In this document: positions 32,373-40,924 of the stretch, in pieces | How positions within the stretch are numbered: the first letter of the stretch is position 1 | Layout: each line of letters begins with the position of its first letter | NCBI GenBank assembly: GCA_016709965.1 | Contig: JADJLT010000006.1 | Location: forward strand, 558,001 to 622,000 | Direction of reading: 5' to 3' | Length of the DNA stretch: 64,000 nt | Source of the DNA: Betaproteobacteria bacterium | GTDB lineage: Bacteria; Pseudomonadota; Gammaproteobacteria; Burkholderiales; Rhodocyclaceae | Position numbers and translations under genes: made by a program | Notes under the pieces: generated by a model | The model's input: only the letters and a program-made list of their open reading frames with translations | The model's database searches: none | Told to the model about the DNA's origin: nothing

Positions 32373-32684
32373 CAAAGGACCTCAACATTAGACAGGCATT
32401 TCTGAACGATACAATCATTCTTAAAAAACGTCAAAGATATTATTATTGATAATAATTACATTTGATTAAGGGTCGGGTCATCTTGGGCAGGGAATGCAAA
32501 CGACTTCCAAACAGCCAGCGCCAAATTCGGGCTATTCAGAGGAAAGCACTGCGCGAACTTGAGTGATTTTTTATGTCAATTCAATAAACGGTGAGCTATT
32601 GATTTGGATCAACATCGATTTCGATTAAAAATTAAAAAATCAGCGGCGTTTGGCAAAATTATTCTAATTGGGGGGTTAAATAAT
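32373..32684. other. 312-bp control region between BLUF and chemoreceptor genes
   Basis: This divergent region has no coding sequence that I can support. It holds an AT-rich perfect 8-bp palindrome at 32439-32456 (ATTATTAT-TG-ATAATAAT), which is loosely Fur-like, and a consensus FNR-type site at 32600-32613. The section before the chemoreceptor start ends with a G-run ribosome site (GGGGGG). Promoters for both genes should lie here. Confidence 0.6.
32600..32613. promoter_or_regulatory. Perfect FNR/ANR-type box upstream of the chemoreceptor
   Basis: TTGATTTGGATCAA matches TTGAT-N4-ATCAA exactly. It ends about 70 nt before the chemoreceptor start, where an activator of the FNR/ANR/DNR family would bind. 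Low oxygen or nitrogen oxides may therefore switch on the receptor. Confidence 0.6.
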
Positions 32685-34340
32685 ATGTTTGCGAGAATGG
32701 CAGTATGGAAGCGATTGACGTTATTGGTATCGATTGCCTTAATTGGCTTGGTTTTTTTAGCTGGCTTGGCCCTGATGGAGTTTTCCGAACTGGCCGTTGA
32801 AGCAAAAAGTGTCTCAAGGCAGGTGCCTGCAGTACGTTATGCGCAGCGGGTGATTGTTCGCGCACTTGATATACGCAGTCAGTTGCTGCTGGCACTTCAG
32901 CATAATCCGGCGGCACCAGAAATTGTCAAAATGCATGATCACCCTTTGCTCGCACACTTGGATGCCGCCCAAAAGTCTGCCAACGAGTTGCATGAAGCTG
33001 TTAGCTTGTTATCTCTCGCTGCACCAGAAGTTCGCCAAGAGCATGGGGCTAAATTTCAAGCGCTCGAAGCAGCAATACAACAATTTGAAGAGCAAGGCGT
33101 GCAGCCGGTAATTAAGTTGCTTCAAGAGGGACGTTTCGCCGAGGCAAATGCCTTGATCATCAAACTTACAAACCCTCATTACAATCAGCTAAAGAAGACG
33201 GCCAGTGATCTGTTGGATGACATAACTCAATCTGCTGCGGTCAAAGTTTTGATACTGGATTCTTCACTAAACACTATTCCGTGGATCATCTGCTCCGGTT
33301 CAGCGGGTATTTTCTTGCTCAGTGCCCTGACTGGTCTGCTGGTTACTCGCAGTATTACCGGCCAGATTGGCGGCGAACCGACCGAGGGAATGAAATTGAT
33401 GCAGGTTGCCGCCTCTGGAGATTTGACGGTCAATGCAGCGGCTCCCGCCGATACCATGCTTGGCTCTTTGGACAATATGCTGGTCACCTTCCGCAGGATT
33501 TTTCAACAGCTATTGAACAATGCACATGTCCTTAATGTAAGTTCCGGCGAGATTAAGCATTCGATGATGGAAATATCAAAAATGACGGAGCAGCAGGCTG
33601 ATGCAACGTCAGGGGTGGCTGCGGCGGTTGAGCAATTAACAGTAAGTATTAACCATATTGCCGATTCCGTGCGTGAAACGGATAAGGATGCAACCCAGTC
33701 AGCTAACGAGGCAGAACAAGGCAAGCAGCGCGCCAATGAGGTTGGGCGTGTGATGTCGCAAATGTCTGAGCAGTTGGGGCATGTAAGCAACCAGATTAAA
33801 GCTCTCGACGGTCGTTCGCACGACATATCCTCAATTGCGTCTGTTATCAAGGATATTGCTGATCAGACTAACCTTCTTGCACTCAATGCTGCGATTGAGG
33901 CCGCGCGGGCGGGAGAGTCGGGACGAGGGTTTGCAGTGGTGGCTGATGAAGTGAGGAAGTTAGCCGAGCGGACGGCCAAGGCGACCGGTGAAATTGAGCA
34001 GATGATTGCCGGCTTTCAGGCTGATACAAAATCTGCAGTGGGTGTAATGGAGTCGGCTATGCCGAAGGTGATGCATGGTGCAGATCTGGTCGAACAGTCG
34101 ACTGCCGCGCTTGAGCGGATTCACAACAATGCTCAGTCCATCTGCATGCGTGTACGCGAAGCTGCTGCAGCTACCCGGGAGCAAAGTTCAACGGCGACGT
34201 CAATTGCGCAGGAAATTGAGAAAATTGCGCAGAGCGCCGAGGAGTCGAGTGCTGCAGCGCAGGCCACGATGCGTGCGGTTTTGAATGTCGAAGATCAGGC
34301 ACAACAGCTCGAATCCGAGGCTTCTCGCTTTCGTGTTTAA
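32685..34340 (+). CDS. Methyl-accepting chemotaxis receptor
   Basis: This 551-residue transmembrane receptor has an N-terminal helix (LTLLVSIALIGLVFLAGLALM), a periplasmic helical-bundle domain of about 160 residues, a second helix (IPWIICSGSAGIFLLSALTGLLV), a short HAMP-like region and a C-terminal methyl-accepting domain with QTNLLALNAAIEAARAGESGRGFAVVADEVRKLAE at its tip. The ATG at 32685 is preferred because GGGGGG lies 9 nt upstream; the reading frame runs further up without a good start. The upstream consensus FNR-type box suggests expression under low oxygen, so this may be an energy- or redox-taxis receptor. That is inference. Confidence 0.9.
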   Translation: MFARMAVWKRLTLLVSIALIGLVFLAGLALMEFSELAVEAKSVSRQVPAVRYAQRVIVRALDIRSQLLLALQHNPAAPEIVKMHDHPLLAHLDAAQKSANELHEAVSLLSLAAPEVRQEHGAKFQALEAAIQQFEEQGVQPVIKLLQEGRFAEANALIIKLTNPHYNQLKKTASDLLDDITQSAAVKVLILDSSLNTIPWIICSGSAGIFLLSALTGLLVTRSITGQIGGEPTEGMKLMQVAASGDLTVNAAAPADTMLGSLDNMLVTFRRIFQQLLNNAHVLNVSSGEIKHSMMEISKMTEQQADATSGVAAAVEQLTVSINHIADSVRETDKDATQSANEAEQGKQRANEVGRVMSQMSEQLGHVSNQIKALDGRSHDISSIASVIKDIADQTNLLALNAAIEAARAGESGRGFAVVADEVRKLAERTAKATGEIEQMIAGFQADTKSAVGVMESAMPKVMHGADLVEQSTAALERIHNNAQSICMRVREAAAATREQSSTATSIAQEIEKIAQSAEESSAAAQATMRAVLNVEDQAQQLESEASRFRV

Positions 34341-34483
34341 GTTTGGTATTTTTTCGCGGAGTTGGATGCGCTATGTGCGGACCAGAAAGTCTGAATATTT
34401 GCGCACTGAGGTGTTGCCACGAGGTTCGCATAGGTCTGTTTTCTTTATGGCATTTCAATGTATTCAGTGACCGAAGTTGTCGA

Positions 34484-35035
34484 TCAACGCAGCCGGAAGC
34501 GCACCGGCAGCACAACTTGGCGTGGGGCGTCGGCGGGGAGTGATCGTAGCGAGCGAACGGCGCGCAGGGCTGCTTCATCGAGAATTGCGTGGCCGCTGCT
34601 CTGCTCGACGCGGGCCGCGCTGACGGTGCCGGATTCGTCGATGATCATCAGAATGCCGACTTCTCCCTCCAGGCCGCGGGCGATGGCTTCGGCCGGATAG
34701 AACTGGTGGGCGTTGTCCAGCTTTTTCAAATGCTCGCGTACCGCTTGCGTCCAGATTTTGACCGCCGGCGAGGACTTGGCAGCAGATTTTGGCAGTGGCT
34801 TCGCCGCGCTTTTGGCGTCGGGCGGGGTGACGGGCTTGGGTAGTGCCAGCGGCGGCATGGCGGCTGGTGCTGGCGGTTGGGAAGGAGGCGGAGCGGGCGG
34901 TCGCAGCTCGGCATTGAGCATTGCTGCGGTCAACGGCAATTTTTGATCAAAATTGAAATTTTGCAACAGCGGCAGCAGGTGCAGTGACAGTGACAACGCC
35001 AGCGCTGCAAAAAGCCGGTAATCGATCCACGACAT
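34484..35035 (-). CDS. TonB-like energy transducer protein
   Basis: This 183-residue protein has a TonB layout: a single N-terminal membrane helix (YRLFAALALSLSLHLLPLL), a long proline-rich linker (PPAPPPSQPPAPAAMPPLALP) and a C-terminal TonB domain with GEVGILMIIDESGTVSAARVEQSSGHAILDEAALRAV. It probably links the membrane potential to outer-membrane transport. The start giving MSWIDYRLF is chosen; upstream in-frame codons overlap the divergent ankyrin gene and carry no recognisable domain. Residues just after the helix (QNFNFDQKLPLTAA) are encoded by a copy of the dispersed repeat. Confidence 0.85.
   Translation of the reverse strand: MSWIDYRLFAALALSLSLHLLPLLQNFNFDQKLPLTAAMLNAELRPPAPPPSQPPAPAAMPPLALPKPVTPPDAKSAAKPLPKSAAKSSPAVKIWTQAVREHLKKLDNAHQFYPAEAIARGLEGEVGILMIIDESGTVSAARVEQSSGHAILDEAALRAVRSLRSLPADAPRQVVLPVRFRLR
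34924..34962 (-). repeat. Dispersed TTCCGGTTGACCG repeat in the TonB-like gene
   Basis: In the gene's sense direction: AAATTTCAATTTTGATC, then AAAAATTGCCGTTGACCGCAG. One base of the core differs. It is read as N-F-N-F-D-Q-K-L-P-L-T-A, with TTG-ACC as L-T as in other sense copies. Confidence 0.75.
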
Positions 35036-35072
35036 GAGAAAATGGGAGCTGGCCTGAGGCAATGGAAACGCT

Positions 35073-36104
35073 ATGAAACTAGCTGCAAAACGATGGTTTG
35101 TCATGATAAGCGCGATGGGCTTGCTGCTGCCCGCTTCGTTTCCGGTTTTTTCTGCCGATGCCGCCGGGCCGGACCCGGTGGGGTTTTCGGTCAGCATGGA
35201 GCTGGGGGATGCCGGGCAGGCCGAAAAGTGGCTGGATGCCGGCATGTCACCGGATTTCATGGGTAGTCGTATCGGTTCCGGCCTCATGTTTGGTGCCTGG
35301 GAGGGCAAGCTGGATGTGATGCGCCTTTTCATTTCGCGCGGCGCAGATATCAACCGATTGAATTCAAATGGCGAGTCGGCGATCGCACTGGCGGCCTGGC
35401 GCGGCAATCTGGAGGCGGTCAAATGGCTGCTTGAGCGCGGGGCGCGGATCAATGCTCCGGCCAAGAAATGGTCGGCGCTGCATTACGCGGTTTTTGCCGG
35501 ACACACAGAAGTCGCCGATTTTCTGATCGACCAGGGTGCGGACATCAATGCCTTGAGCACCAACGGTTCCAGCGTGTTGATGATGGCCGTTTATGAGGGA
35601 CACAAGGATCTTGCCCGCAAGTTGATCGAGAAGGGCGCGGACCGAACGCCAAAGAACGACTGGGGCGATGGGGCGCTGGAATGGGCGATGCGTCAGGACA
35701 GGCTGGAAATCGCCCGCATGGTGAGCAATCCGGAAGAGTTCAACATCGCGGTGAGTAAGCCCAAGGAAACATGGGGGCAGCCGATGCGTTCAATGCGTAG
35801 TTCCAGAGAGCTGGAGGAGTTGCTGAACATGCGCGAAAAGCTGGCGGAGCGCGGCATGTCTACCGACACCATCGACAAACGCATTTCGGCCGAACGGGTG
35901 CGAATTGTTCGTGCCGAGATGGACCGCCCAATGCCGGCACGGGCGGCGACGATGGAAATTACCGCCAGCCGGAACAAGCCGCAGGAGCAATCAGCGACGA
36001 TCATCTATGACGACAAGGGTAAGGTGGTCGGCTACAAGACGCCGGCGGCGACTTATTCGGGGCGGCCCAAAATGCCGATCAAGGCGCCGGTCAGGAATTA
36101 CTGA
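35073..36104 (+). CDS. Exported ankyrin-repeat protein
   Basis: This 343-residue precursor has a signal peptide (MKLAAKRWFVMISAMGLLLP) and five or so ankyrin repeats between about residues 50 and 220, seen as repeated patterns of the form DVMRLFISRGADINRLNSNG, then NLEAVKWLLERGARINAPAKK and HTEVADFLIDQGADINALSTNG. The C-terminal third is polar and without a recognised domain. Ankyrin repeats bind other proteins; a partner cannot be named. It is divergent from the TonB-like gene with only 37 nt between the starts. Confidence 0.87.
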   Translation: MKLAAKRWFVMISAMGLLLPASFPVFSADAAGPDPVGFSVSMELGDAGQAEKWLDAGMSPDFMGSRIGSGLMFGAWEGKLDVMRLFISRGADINRLNSNGESAIALAAWRGNLEAVKWLLERGARINAPAKKWSALHYAVFAGHTEVADFLIDQGADINALSTNGSSVLMMAVYEGHKDLARKLIEKGADRTPKNDWGDGALEWAMRQDRLEIARMVSNPEEFNIAVSKPKETWGQPMRSMRSSRELEELLNMREKLAERGMSTDTIDKRISAERVRIVRAEMDRPMPARAATMEITASRNKPQEQSATIIYDDKGKVVGYKTPAATYSGRPKMPIKAPVRNY

Positions 36105-36198
36105 TTTTCCGGCCGGGATTCGTTGCCGAACAAAGCTCGAATTGCCAAGCCCCTTGCGCTGAGGCAGACTGCGCCGATCAACCGATAGAGGAATGGGC

Positions 36199-36531
36199 AT
36201 GCTTTACGTGGCAAGAGACAGCGCTGGCGTGATTATTGAAGTGCATTCAATGCCGCTCGGCAATGCGCAAGAAGTGGTGCCGGCCGACCATGCCGAGGCG
36301 CTGCAGTTCGTGCACGAGCGCTGGCGAAAAAATGAACTCGACGAACTTGACCGGGACTTTGTCCGCGTTATCGAGGATTTGATCGAGTTGCTGATCTCCA
36401 AAGAGGTCATCATGTTCACCGACCTGCCACCCAAAGTTCAGGAAAAGCTGCTGCGGCGCAAGGAGGTTCGCCAGAAGCGGCATTACGAAGGCAACTTCGG
36501 TACGGGCGGCGACGACATCATCCCGATCTGA
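36199..36531 (+). CDS. Conserved hypothetical protein, 110 residues
   Basis: A short soluble protein of unknown function: an N-terminal stretch MLYVARDSAGVIIEVHSMPL, a charged helix and a core FVRVIEDLIELLISKEVIMFTDLPPKVQEKLLRRKEVR. That core looks like a widespread proteobacterial family sometimes misnamed tryptophan synthase beta-like. AGAGGA is correctly spaced from the second of two ATGs, which is taken as the start. It is a single gene. Confidence 0.8.
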   Translation: MLYVARDSAGVIIEVHSMPLGNAQEVVPADHAEALQFVHERWRKNELDELDRDFVRVIEDLIELLISKEVIMFTDLPPKVQEKLLRRKEVRQKRHYEGNFGTGGDDIIPI

Positions 36532-36572
36532 TCGTCCGGCTTGGCGGGTGCGGGCTGCCCGGCCGGTGTCGC

Positions 36573-37181
36573 TCAACGCACCGTCATGACCGCCTTGACC
36601 AGTTCAGCCAGGGTGCGAACGCCCATTTTTTCCATGACCCGCGCCCGGTGCGCCTCGACGGTTTTCATGCTGATGTTCAGCGTGTCGGCGATCTGCTTGT
36701 TGAGCTTGCCGGCGACGACCAGTTTCATCACTTCCTGCTCGCGCTGGGTCAGTTGATCCAGTCGGTCGCTGATGGCGCCATCGCGCAGGCGGCGGGCGGA
36801 CTGCTGGCGGTCGACTTCGAGGGCGCGCACGATGCGCGACAGCAAATCTTCGTTGTGAAAGGGCTTTTCAATGAAGTCGCAAGCGCCGCGCTGCAGGGCC
36901 GAGACAGCCATCGGTACATCGCCGTGGCCGGTGACGAAGATGATCGGCAATTGCGAGCCCAGGGCATCGAGCTTTTCGTGCAACTCCAGGCCACTCATTT
37001 CCGGCATCCGCACATCGAGAATCAGGTAGCCGCGCATTTCGGCGCTGCGGGCATTGAGGAAGCTCTCGCCGGAATCAAAGCAGGCGACGACGTAGCCTTC
37101 GCCTTCGAGCAGCCATGTCATGGAGTCGCGCATCGCTTCGTCATCATCGACGACATAAATGGTTTGCGTTACGTTATTCAT
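36573..37181 (-). CDS. FixJ-family response regulator
   Basis: This 202-residue two-component regulator has an N-terminal receiver domain (acidic cluster DDD at 12-14, phosphoacceptor Asp56 in LILDVRMPE, Lys106 in IEKPF) and a C-terminal LuxR-type helix-turn-helix (LTQREQEVMKLVVAGKLNKQIADTLNISMKTVEAHRARVMEKMGV). It is the partner of the PAS histidine kinase just upstream, whose stop lies 2 nt before its start. Target genes are not visible from sequence. Confidence 0.93.
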   Translation of the reverse strand: MNNVTQTIYVVDDDEAMRDSMTWLLEGEGYVVACFDSGESFLNARSAEMRGYLILDVRMPEMSGLELHEKLDALGSQLPIIFVTGHGDVPMAVSALQRGACDFIEKPFHNEDLLSRIVRALEVDRQQSARRLRDGAISDRLDQLTQREQEVMKLVVAGKLNKQIADTLNISMKTVEAHRARVMEKMGVRTLAELVKAVMTVR

Positions 37182-37183
37182 CG

Positions 37184-39580
37184 CTAATCCTCGTCTTCGC
37201 CAATGTCTTCGATAGGGACGGTGAAGTGGAACAGGGTGCCGCCCTCACGCCGCGCTTCTACCCACAGGCGCCCTTGGTGAAACTCGATGATGGAGCGGCA
37301 GATCGCCAGGCCAATGCCCATCCCTTCCGGCTTGGTGGTGTAAAACGCGGTAAAAATCTTTTCGATATCGTCTTCGGTCAGGCCGTGGCCGTGGTCGCCG
37401 ACCGTGACCTCCAGCATCCTGTCGTCCACCACCGCAGCGTGCAGCGTCAGTTTGCGTTGATCAAGAGGCACGTCGCTCATAGCCTCGATGCCGTTCTTGA
37501 TCAGGTTGAGCAGCACCTGTTCGATCATGATGCGGTCGACGACAATTTTCGGCAAATTGTCGGGTAGATCAACAATGATCTGCGTGCTGGTGCGCTGGGC
37601 ATCGATGTCGGCAAAGGCGCGGGTTTCATCGACCAGTTCGGCCAGCGCAATCGCTTGCCGATTGGGTTCGCCCTTCTTCACCATGTCGCGCATGCGGCGG
37701 ATGATCTTTCCGGCGCGCTCGGCCTGGTCGGAGGCTTTCTGCATGGCAGCGAGCAAGTCGTCCAGCTTGTAGTTGCCGGCCTGCATGCGTTTGACGCAGC
37801 CAGCGCAATAGTTGGCGATGGCCGACAGCGGCTGGTTGAGTTCGTGGGCCAGCGACGAGGCCATCTCGCCCATGGTGATCAGGCGGGACGTCTGTTCGAG
37901 GCGCTTTTGCTGCTGCAAATTAACCTCCTCAATATGTTTCTTGTCAGTAATGTCGGCAGCGATCTGGACGCGTACGGTCCGTCCGTCCACCCAGCGAATG
38001 GCGCGCTCATGCACGTGATACCAGTGGCCGGACAGGGCGTGCTGGATTTCGCCGTCGAACAGCTCGCAAGGCAGTTCTTCGGGTTCGATCCGCTGTGGCG
38101 CTCTGGTCAGCGCTTCAGGCGCCGGACGGCAGGCAGTCGTGATCAGGGCAGAATCGCGACCGACACAATCCCCGCCAAAAATGGTCTGAAAGGCCCGGTT
38201 GGCAAACAGGATTTCGCCAGTATTGACGTCAGCTACGTGCACCGCCGAGTCGAGGCCGTCAATGACGGTCACAAAGCGTTCATGGGCGCGCTCCAGTTCG
38301 ACGCGAGCGCGCTTGGGCTCGGTGATGTCGTTCATCGAAGCCATCCAGCCAATCTGCCGGCCATCGGCATCGATCAGCGGCGAGAAATACAGGCGCACGT
38401 CGAAACGTTCGCCGCTCTTGCGCATGATGCGCATCTCGAAGCCGGCGGCCGGGGCGTTACCGGCCAGCGCCGCATCGATATTGTGCTGCAGGCGTTCGAA
38501 CTCTTCGGGGGGCCAGTAGGGGTAAGGGGCCTTGATGCCGACCAGTTCGTCTTCTTCGAAGCCGGTCATCCGGCAGAAGGCGGAATTGACGAAGGTGATG
38601 CGGCCTTCCAGATCGATGGCGCGCAGGCCGGTGATCAGCGATTGCGACATGGCTTGACGGAAGGCGTAAGCGGCGCGCAGTTCTTCCTCGGTAGCAGCCC
38701 GATGCTGGGCGTGGCGGCGCAACTGGATCAGGGTGACGGTGGCGATCAGGGTCAGGGCGATGATCAGCGCAGCCGGCACCAGGGGTAGCCAGGCGCCGCC
38801 GCTGCGGTAGGCGACGATATTCAGGCCGAGGCGGTTATTGGGCAGATCAAGGCTGATCGTCCCGGACACCTGACGATCGGTCGGCTTGATCGATGAATTG
38901 GAAAACACCTCGCGGTTCTGCGGGTCGAGAACGGTCAGGCTGTAGCGCGTGGTGAACGCGCTGGGCAGCGTGGTGCGTAACAGGGCTTCGAGTGACTGAA
39001 CGGCGATGAAGGCCCCAAGATCGGCGCTGCCTCGCTGCACGGGGAAAATGATGTCGTGCACCGGTAGCTGAGCACCATCGCGGTAATCCGGCGACACCAC
39101 CTCACGCCGGACGCGCAGCGCTTCCTGCAGCGCCTTCAGGCGTTCTCCGGTCAGTTGCTCGCCGACGAAATCGGCCGTCGCTTCATTGGGGGCGACCCAG
39201 TCGATCTTGCCGTCGATATCGACCCAGAGAATGGCCGAGATTTCTGCCGCATCGCGGACATAGCGCGCGGCACGCACCTGAAAGGATTCGTAGGTCAGCT
39301 GCTTGAATTCCTGGTCACGGCCCAGTTCGGCCAGGAAATCGATGTGGGCATGCAGGCGATTCTCGATGGTGCGTTCGGCCCAGTGCATGTCGCCTTCCAG
39401 CGCCGAACGGGCTGTGTCGAGCTCGCGCCACTGTAGCAGCGCGGTGACGACCAGCATGGCCAGCGCGAAAATGCCGATCGCGACATAGGGCGCCAGCCAT
39501 AGTCTGGTCTGTTTGGGATGGGGGGCGGAAGGGCGCATCAGCATGGGCAAATTCTTCGCTGCCTGCGCCTCCTCGGCCAT
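37184..39580 (-). CDS. Membrane PAS-domain sensor histidine kinase (FixL/DctS-like)
   Basis: This 798-residue kinase has a helix at about 32-50, a periplasmic CHASE-like sensor domain (about 55-260), a second helix (about 264-286), PAS domains at about 310-420 and 435-545, and a HisKA/HATPase core with the phosphoacceptor His579 in SSLAHELNQPLSAIANY. The N box (LLNLIKNGIEAM), G1 (VGDHGHGL) and G2 (GMGIGLAICRSII) follow. The PAS domains lack an obvious heme histidine, so oxygen sensing is not implied. It is co-transcribed with the FixJ-type regulator. A long palindrome lies before its start. Confidence 0.92.
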   Translation of the reverse strand: MAEEAQAAKNLPMLMRPSAPHPKQTRLWLAPYVAIGIFALAMLVVTALLQWRELDTARSALEGDMHWAERTIENRLHAHIDFLAELGRDQEFKQLTYESFQVRAARYVRDAAEISAILWVDIDGKIDWVAPNEATADFVGEQLTGERLKALQEALRVRREVVSPDYRDGAQLPVHDIIFPVQRGSADLGAFIAVQSLEALLRTTLPSAFTTRYSLTVLDPQNREVFSNSSIKPTDRQVSGTISLDLPNNRLGLNIVAYRSGGAWLPLVPAALIIALTLIATVTLIQLRRHAQHRAATEEELRAAYAFRQAMSQSLITGLRAIDLEGRITFVNSAFCRMTGFEEDELVGIKAPYPYWPPEEFERLQHNIDAALAGNAPAAGFEMRIMRKSGERFDVRLYFSPLIDADGRQIGWMASMNDITEPKRARVELERAHERFVTVIDGLDSAVHVADVNTGEILFANRAFQTIFGGDCVGRDSALITTACRPAPEALTRAPQRIEPEELPCELFDGEIQHALSGHWYHVHERAIRWVDGRTVRVQIAADITDKKHIEEVNLQQQKRLEQTSRLITMGEMASSLAHELNQPLSAIANYCAGCVKRMQAGNYKLDDLLAAMQKASDQAERAGKIIRRMRDMVKKGEPNRQAIALAELVDETRAFADIDAQRTSTQIIVDLPDNLPKIVVDRIMIEQVLLNLIKNGIEAMSDVPLDQRKLTLHAAVVDDRMLEVTVGDHGHGLTEDDIEKIFTAFYTTKPEGMGIGLAICRSIIEFHQGRLWVEARREGGTLFHFTVPIEDIGEDED

Positions 39581-39604
39581 AGGTACTTACCCTATGTTGC
39601 CAGG

Positions 39605-39765
39605 GTGTCGTGTTGCACGCCATTCGGCACATAAAACCGCGCCTTTGCCCCCGTGGCTGCGTTGCAAATCCTCGCGATACCGCTGAGTATCGCTGCGGTT
39701 TTCGCCTTGCCACAAGGACAAACGCATCGGTTTTATCATGTGCCTCAGTGCGCGCAACACGACAC
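39605..39765. repeat. Long imperfect palindrome at the lrgB 3' end
   Basis: About 160 bp folds back on itself. Outer arms are GTGTCGTGTTGC (39605-39616) and GCAACACGACAC (39754-39765); next are GGCACATAAAACC (39626-39638) and its complement with a 3-nt insertion (39729-39744); at the centre GCGATAC and GTATCGC flank CGCTGA. The right arm also encodes the last residues of LrgB (VSCCAH). Unlike the sox-gap palindrome, its arms share no sequence with the dispersed 37-bp repeat. Confidence 0.8.
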
Positions 39766-40479
39766 CAGCCAACCGGCAATGCCGGGCACGAGCAGGGCGG
39801 TCAGCGCGCCGTTCATGCCCATGGCCAGTGCCGCGAAGGCACCACTTTGCTCGCTGACCTGAAAGGCGCGTGCCGTGCCGATGCCGTGCGAAGCAACACC
39901 GATGGCAAAGCCGCGGATGGCCGGGTCACGGATTTTCATCGCATCGAACACGTAGCGTGCTCCGACGGCGCCGAGAATGCCGGTGACGATGACCAATACC
40001 GCCGTCAGCGACGGAATGCCGCCAATGCGTTCAGCGATGCCCATGGCGATGGGGGTCGTCACCGACTTGGGGGCCAGCGATAACTGGGTGGAGGTGCTGG
40101 CGCCGAGCAGGCGGGCGACCATGACGGCCGAGACGATGGCCGTCATGCTGCCGGCCAGCAAGCCGGCGATGACCGGCAACAGCATCGAGCGCACCCGCTT
40201 GAATTGTGTATAAAGCGGGATGGCGAGCGCCACGGTGGCCGGGCCGAGCAAAAAGTGAACGAACTGGGCGCCGGCGAAGTAGGTTTCATACGATGTCGCG
40301 GTCAACGTCAAAAAAATGACCAAAACTGAAACTGCGATCAGCACCGGATTGGCCAGCGGGTTGTTGCCGGTGCGCTGATAAATCCAGAAGGCGCCCTGAT
40401 AGGCGAGCAGGGTGATGGTCAGCCCGAGCAGCGGCGAGGCGGAAAGGTAAACCCAGATCTGGTTGATGTCCTGCGTCAT
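39745..40479 (-). CDS. lrgB: LrgB/CidB-family membrane protein
   Basis: This 244-residue multi-helix inner-membrane protein of the LrgB family typically works with LrgA in murein hydrolase control or export of small organic acids. Conserved stretches are LGPATVALAIPLYTQFKRVR, LAPKSVTTPIAMGIAERIGG and IGVASHGIGTARAFQVSEQSGAFAALAMGMNG. The start (MTQDINQIW) lies 5 nt after the lrgA stop. The helix with IFLTLTATS is encoded by a copy of the dispersed repeat, and the C-terminal VSCCAH by an arm of a long palindrome, so both ends of repeats have been used as coding DNA. Confidence 0.9.
   Translation of the reverse strand: MTQDINQIWVYLSASPLLGLTITLLAYQGAFWIYQRTGNNPLANPVLIAVSVLVIFLTLTATSYETYFAGAQFVHFLLGPATVALAIPLYTQFKRVRSMLLPVIAGLLAGSMTAIVSAVMVARLLGASTSTQLSLAPKSVTTPIAMGIAERIGGIPSLTAVLVIVTGILGAVGARYVFDAMKIRDPAIRGFAIGVASHGIGTARAFQVSEQSGAFAALAMGMNGALTALLVPGIAGWLVSCCAH
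40297..40333 (-). repeat. Dispersed TTCCGGTTGACCG repeat inside lrgB
   Basis: In the gene's sense direction: GTTTCAGTTTTGGTC, ATTTTTTT, then GACGTTGACCGCGAC. Two core bases differ from consensus. It encodes part of a membrane helix, read as V-S-V-L-V-I-F-L-T-L-T-A, with TTG-ACC as L-T. Confidence 0.65.
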
Positions 40480-40484
40480 GATGG

Positions 40485-40832
40485 CTATCCCGTTGCCGGT
40501 GCGCGCTGGCAAAGTTTCATGACCAGCGCCGTGACGACAAGCGTGGCCAGAGTGCTGATCACCAGTGAGAGAAGCAATGGCAGCCATTCGTTGGCCACCC
40601 GGTTCAGGTGAACCATGATGCCGGTGCCGGCCGGTACGAAGAGCAGTGACAGGTGTTGCAGCAGCGTCTGGCTGGTGCCTTGCAATTCCTTGCCCGGCCC
40701 GCCTTTGATCATCAGCGCGATGAACAGGAAGAGCATGCCGAGCACCGGGCCGGGCACGGGCAGGTTGAAGCCGCGGGCAGTGACTTCGCCGGCCAGTTGA
40801 AAGATCAATAATTGGGTGAGGGCAGAGAGCAT
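40485..40832 (-). CDS. lrgA: LrgA/CidA-family holin-like protein
   Basis: This 115-residue membrane protein has about four helices: LLIFQLAGEVTARGF, VLGMLFLFIALMI, LLFVPAGTGIMVHL and LVISTLATLVVTALVMK. The PGPVLGMLFLF and LLFVPAGTGIM stretches are typical of the LrgA/CidA family. It is the first gene of the lrgAB pair. The ATG at MLSALTQL is used because AAGGA lies before it. Such pairs are thought to export small acids or influence cell lysis; the role here is not proven. Confidence 0.9.
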   Translation of the reverse strand: MLSALTQLLIFQLAGEVTARGFNLPVPGPVLGMLFLFIALMIKGGPGKELQGTSQTLLQHLSLLFVPAGTGIMVHLNRVANEWLPLLLSLVISTLATLVVTALVMKLCQRAPATG

Positions 40833-40924
40833 GGTGCAATCCTTGTCGAACAAGCCTGCAGTCTATTGCCTCTGTTTTATTGTGGCTAGAGGCGGATTGG
40901 TCGCTTTATCTTCTACTATGAGTA

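Noticed and set aside
32439..32456. AT-rich palindrome as a Fur box
   Set aside because: Only one half matches the Fur consensus well, and no iron gene is nearby; kept only as part of the control region.
34484..35464. Longer version of the TonB-like protein starting inside the ankyrin gene
   Set aside because: The extra N-terminal part is the complement of the ankyrin gene and would move the membrane helix away from the N-terminus.
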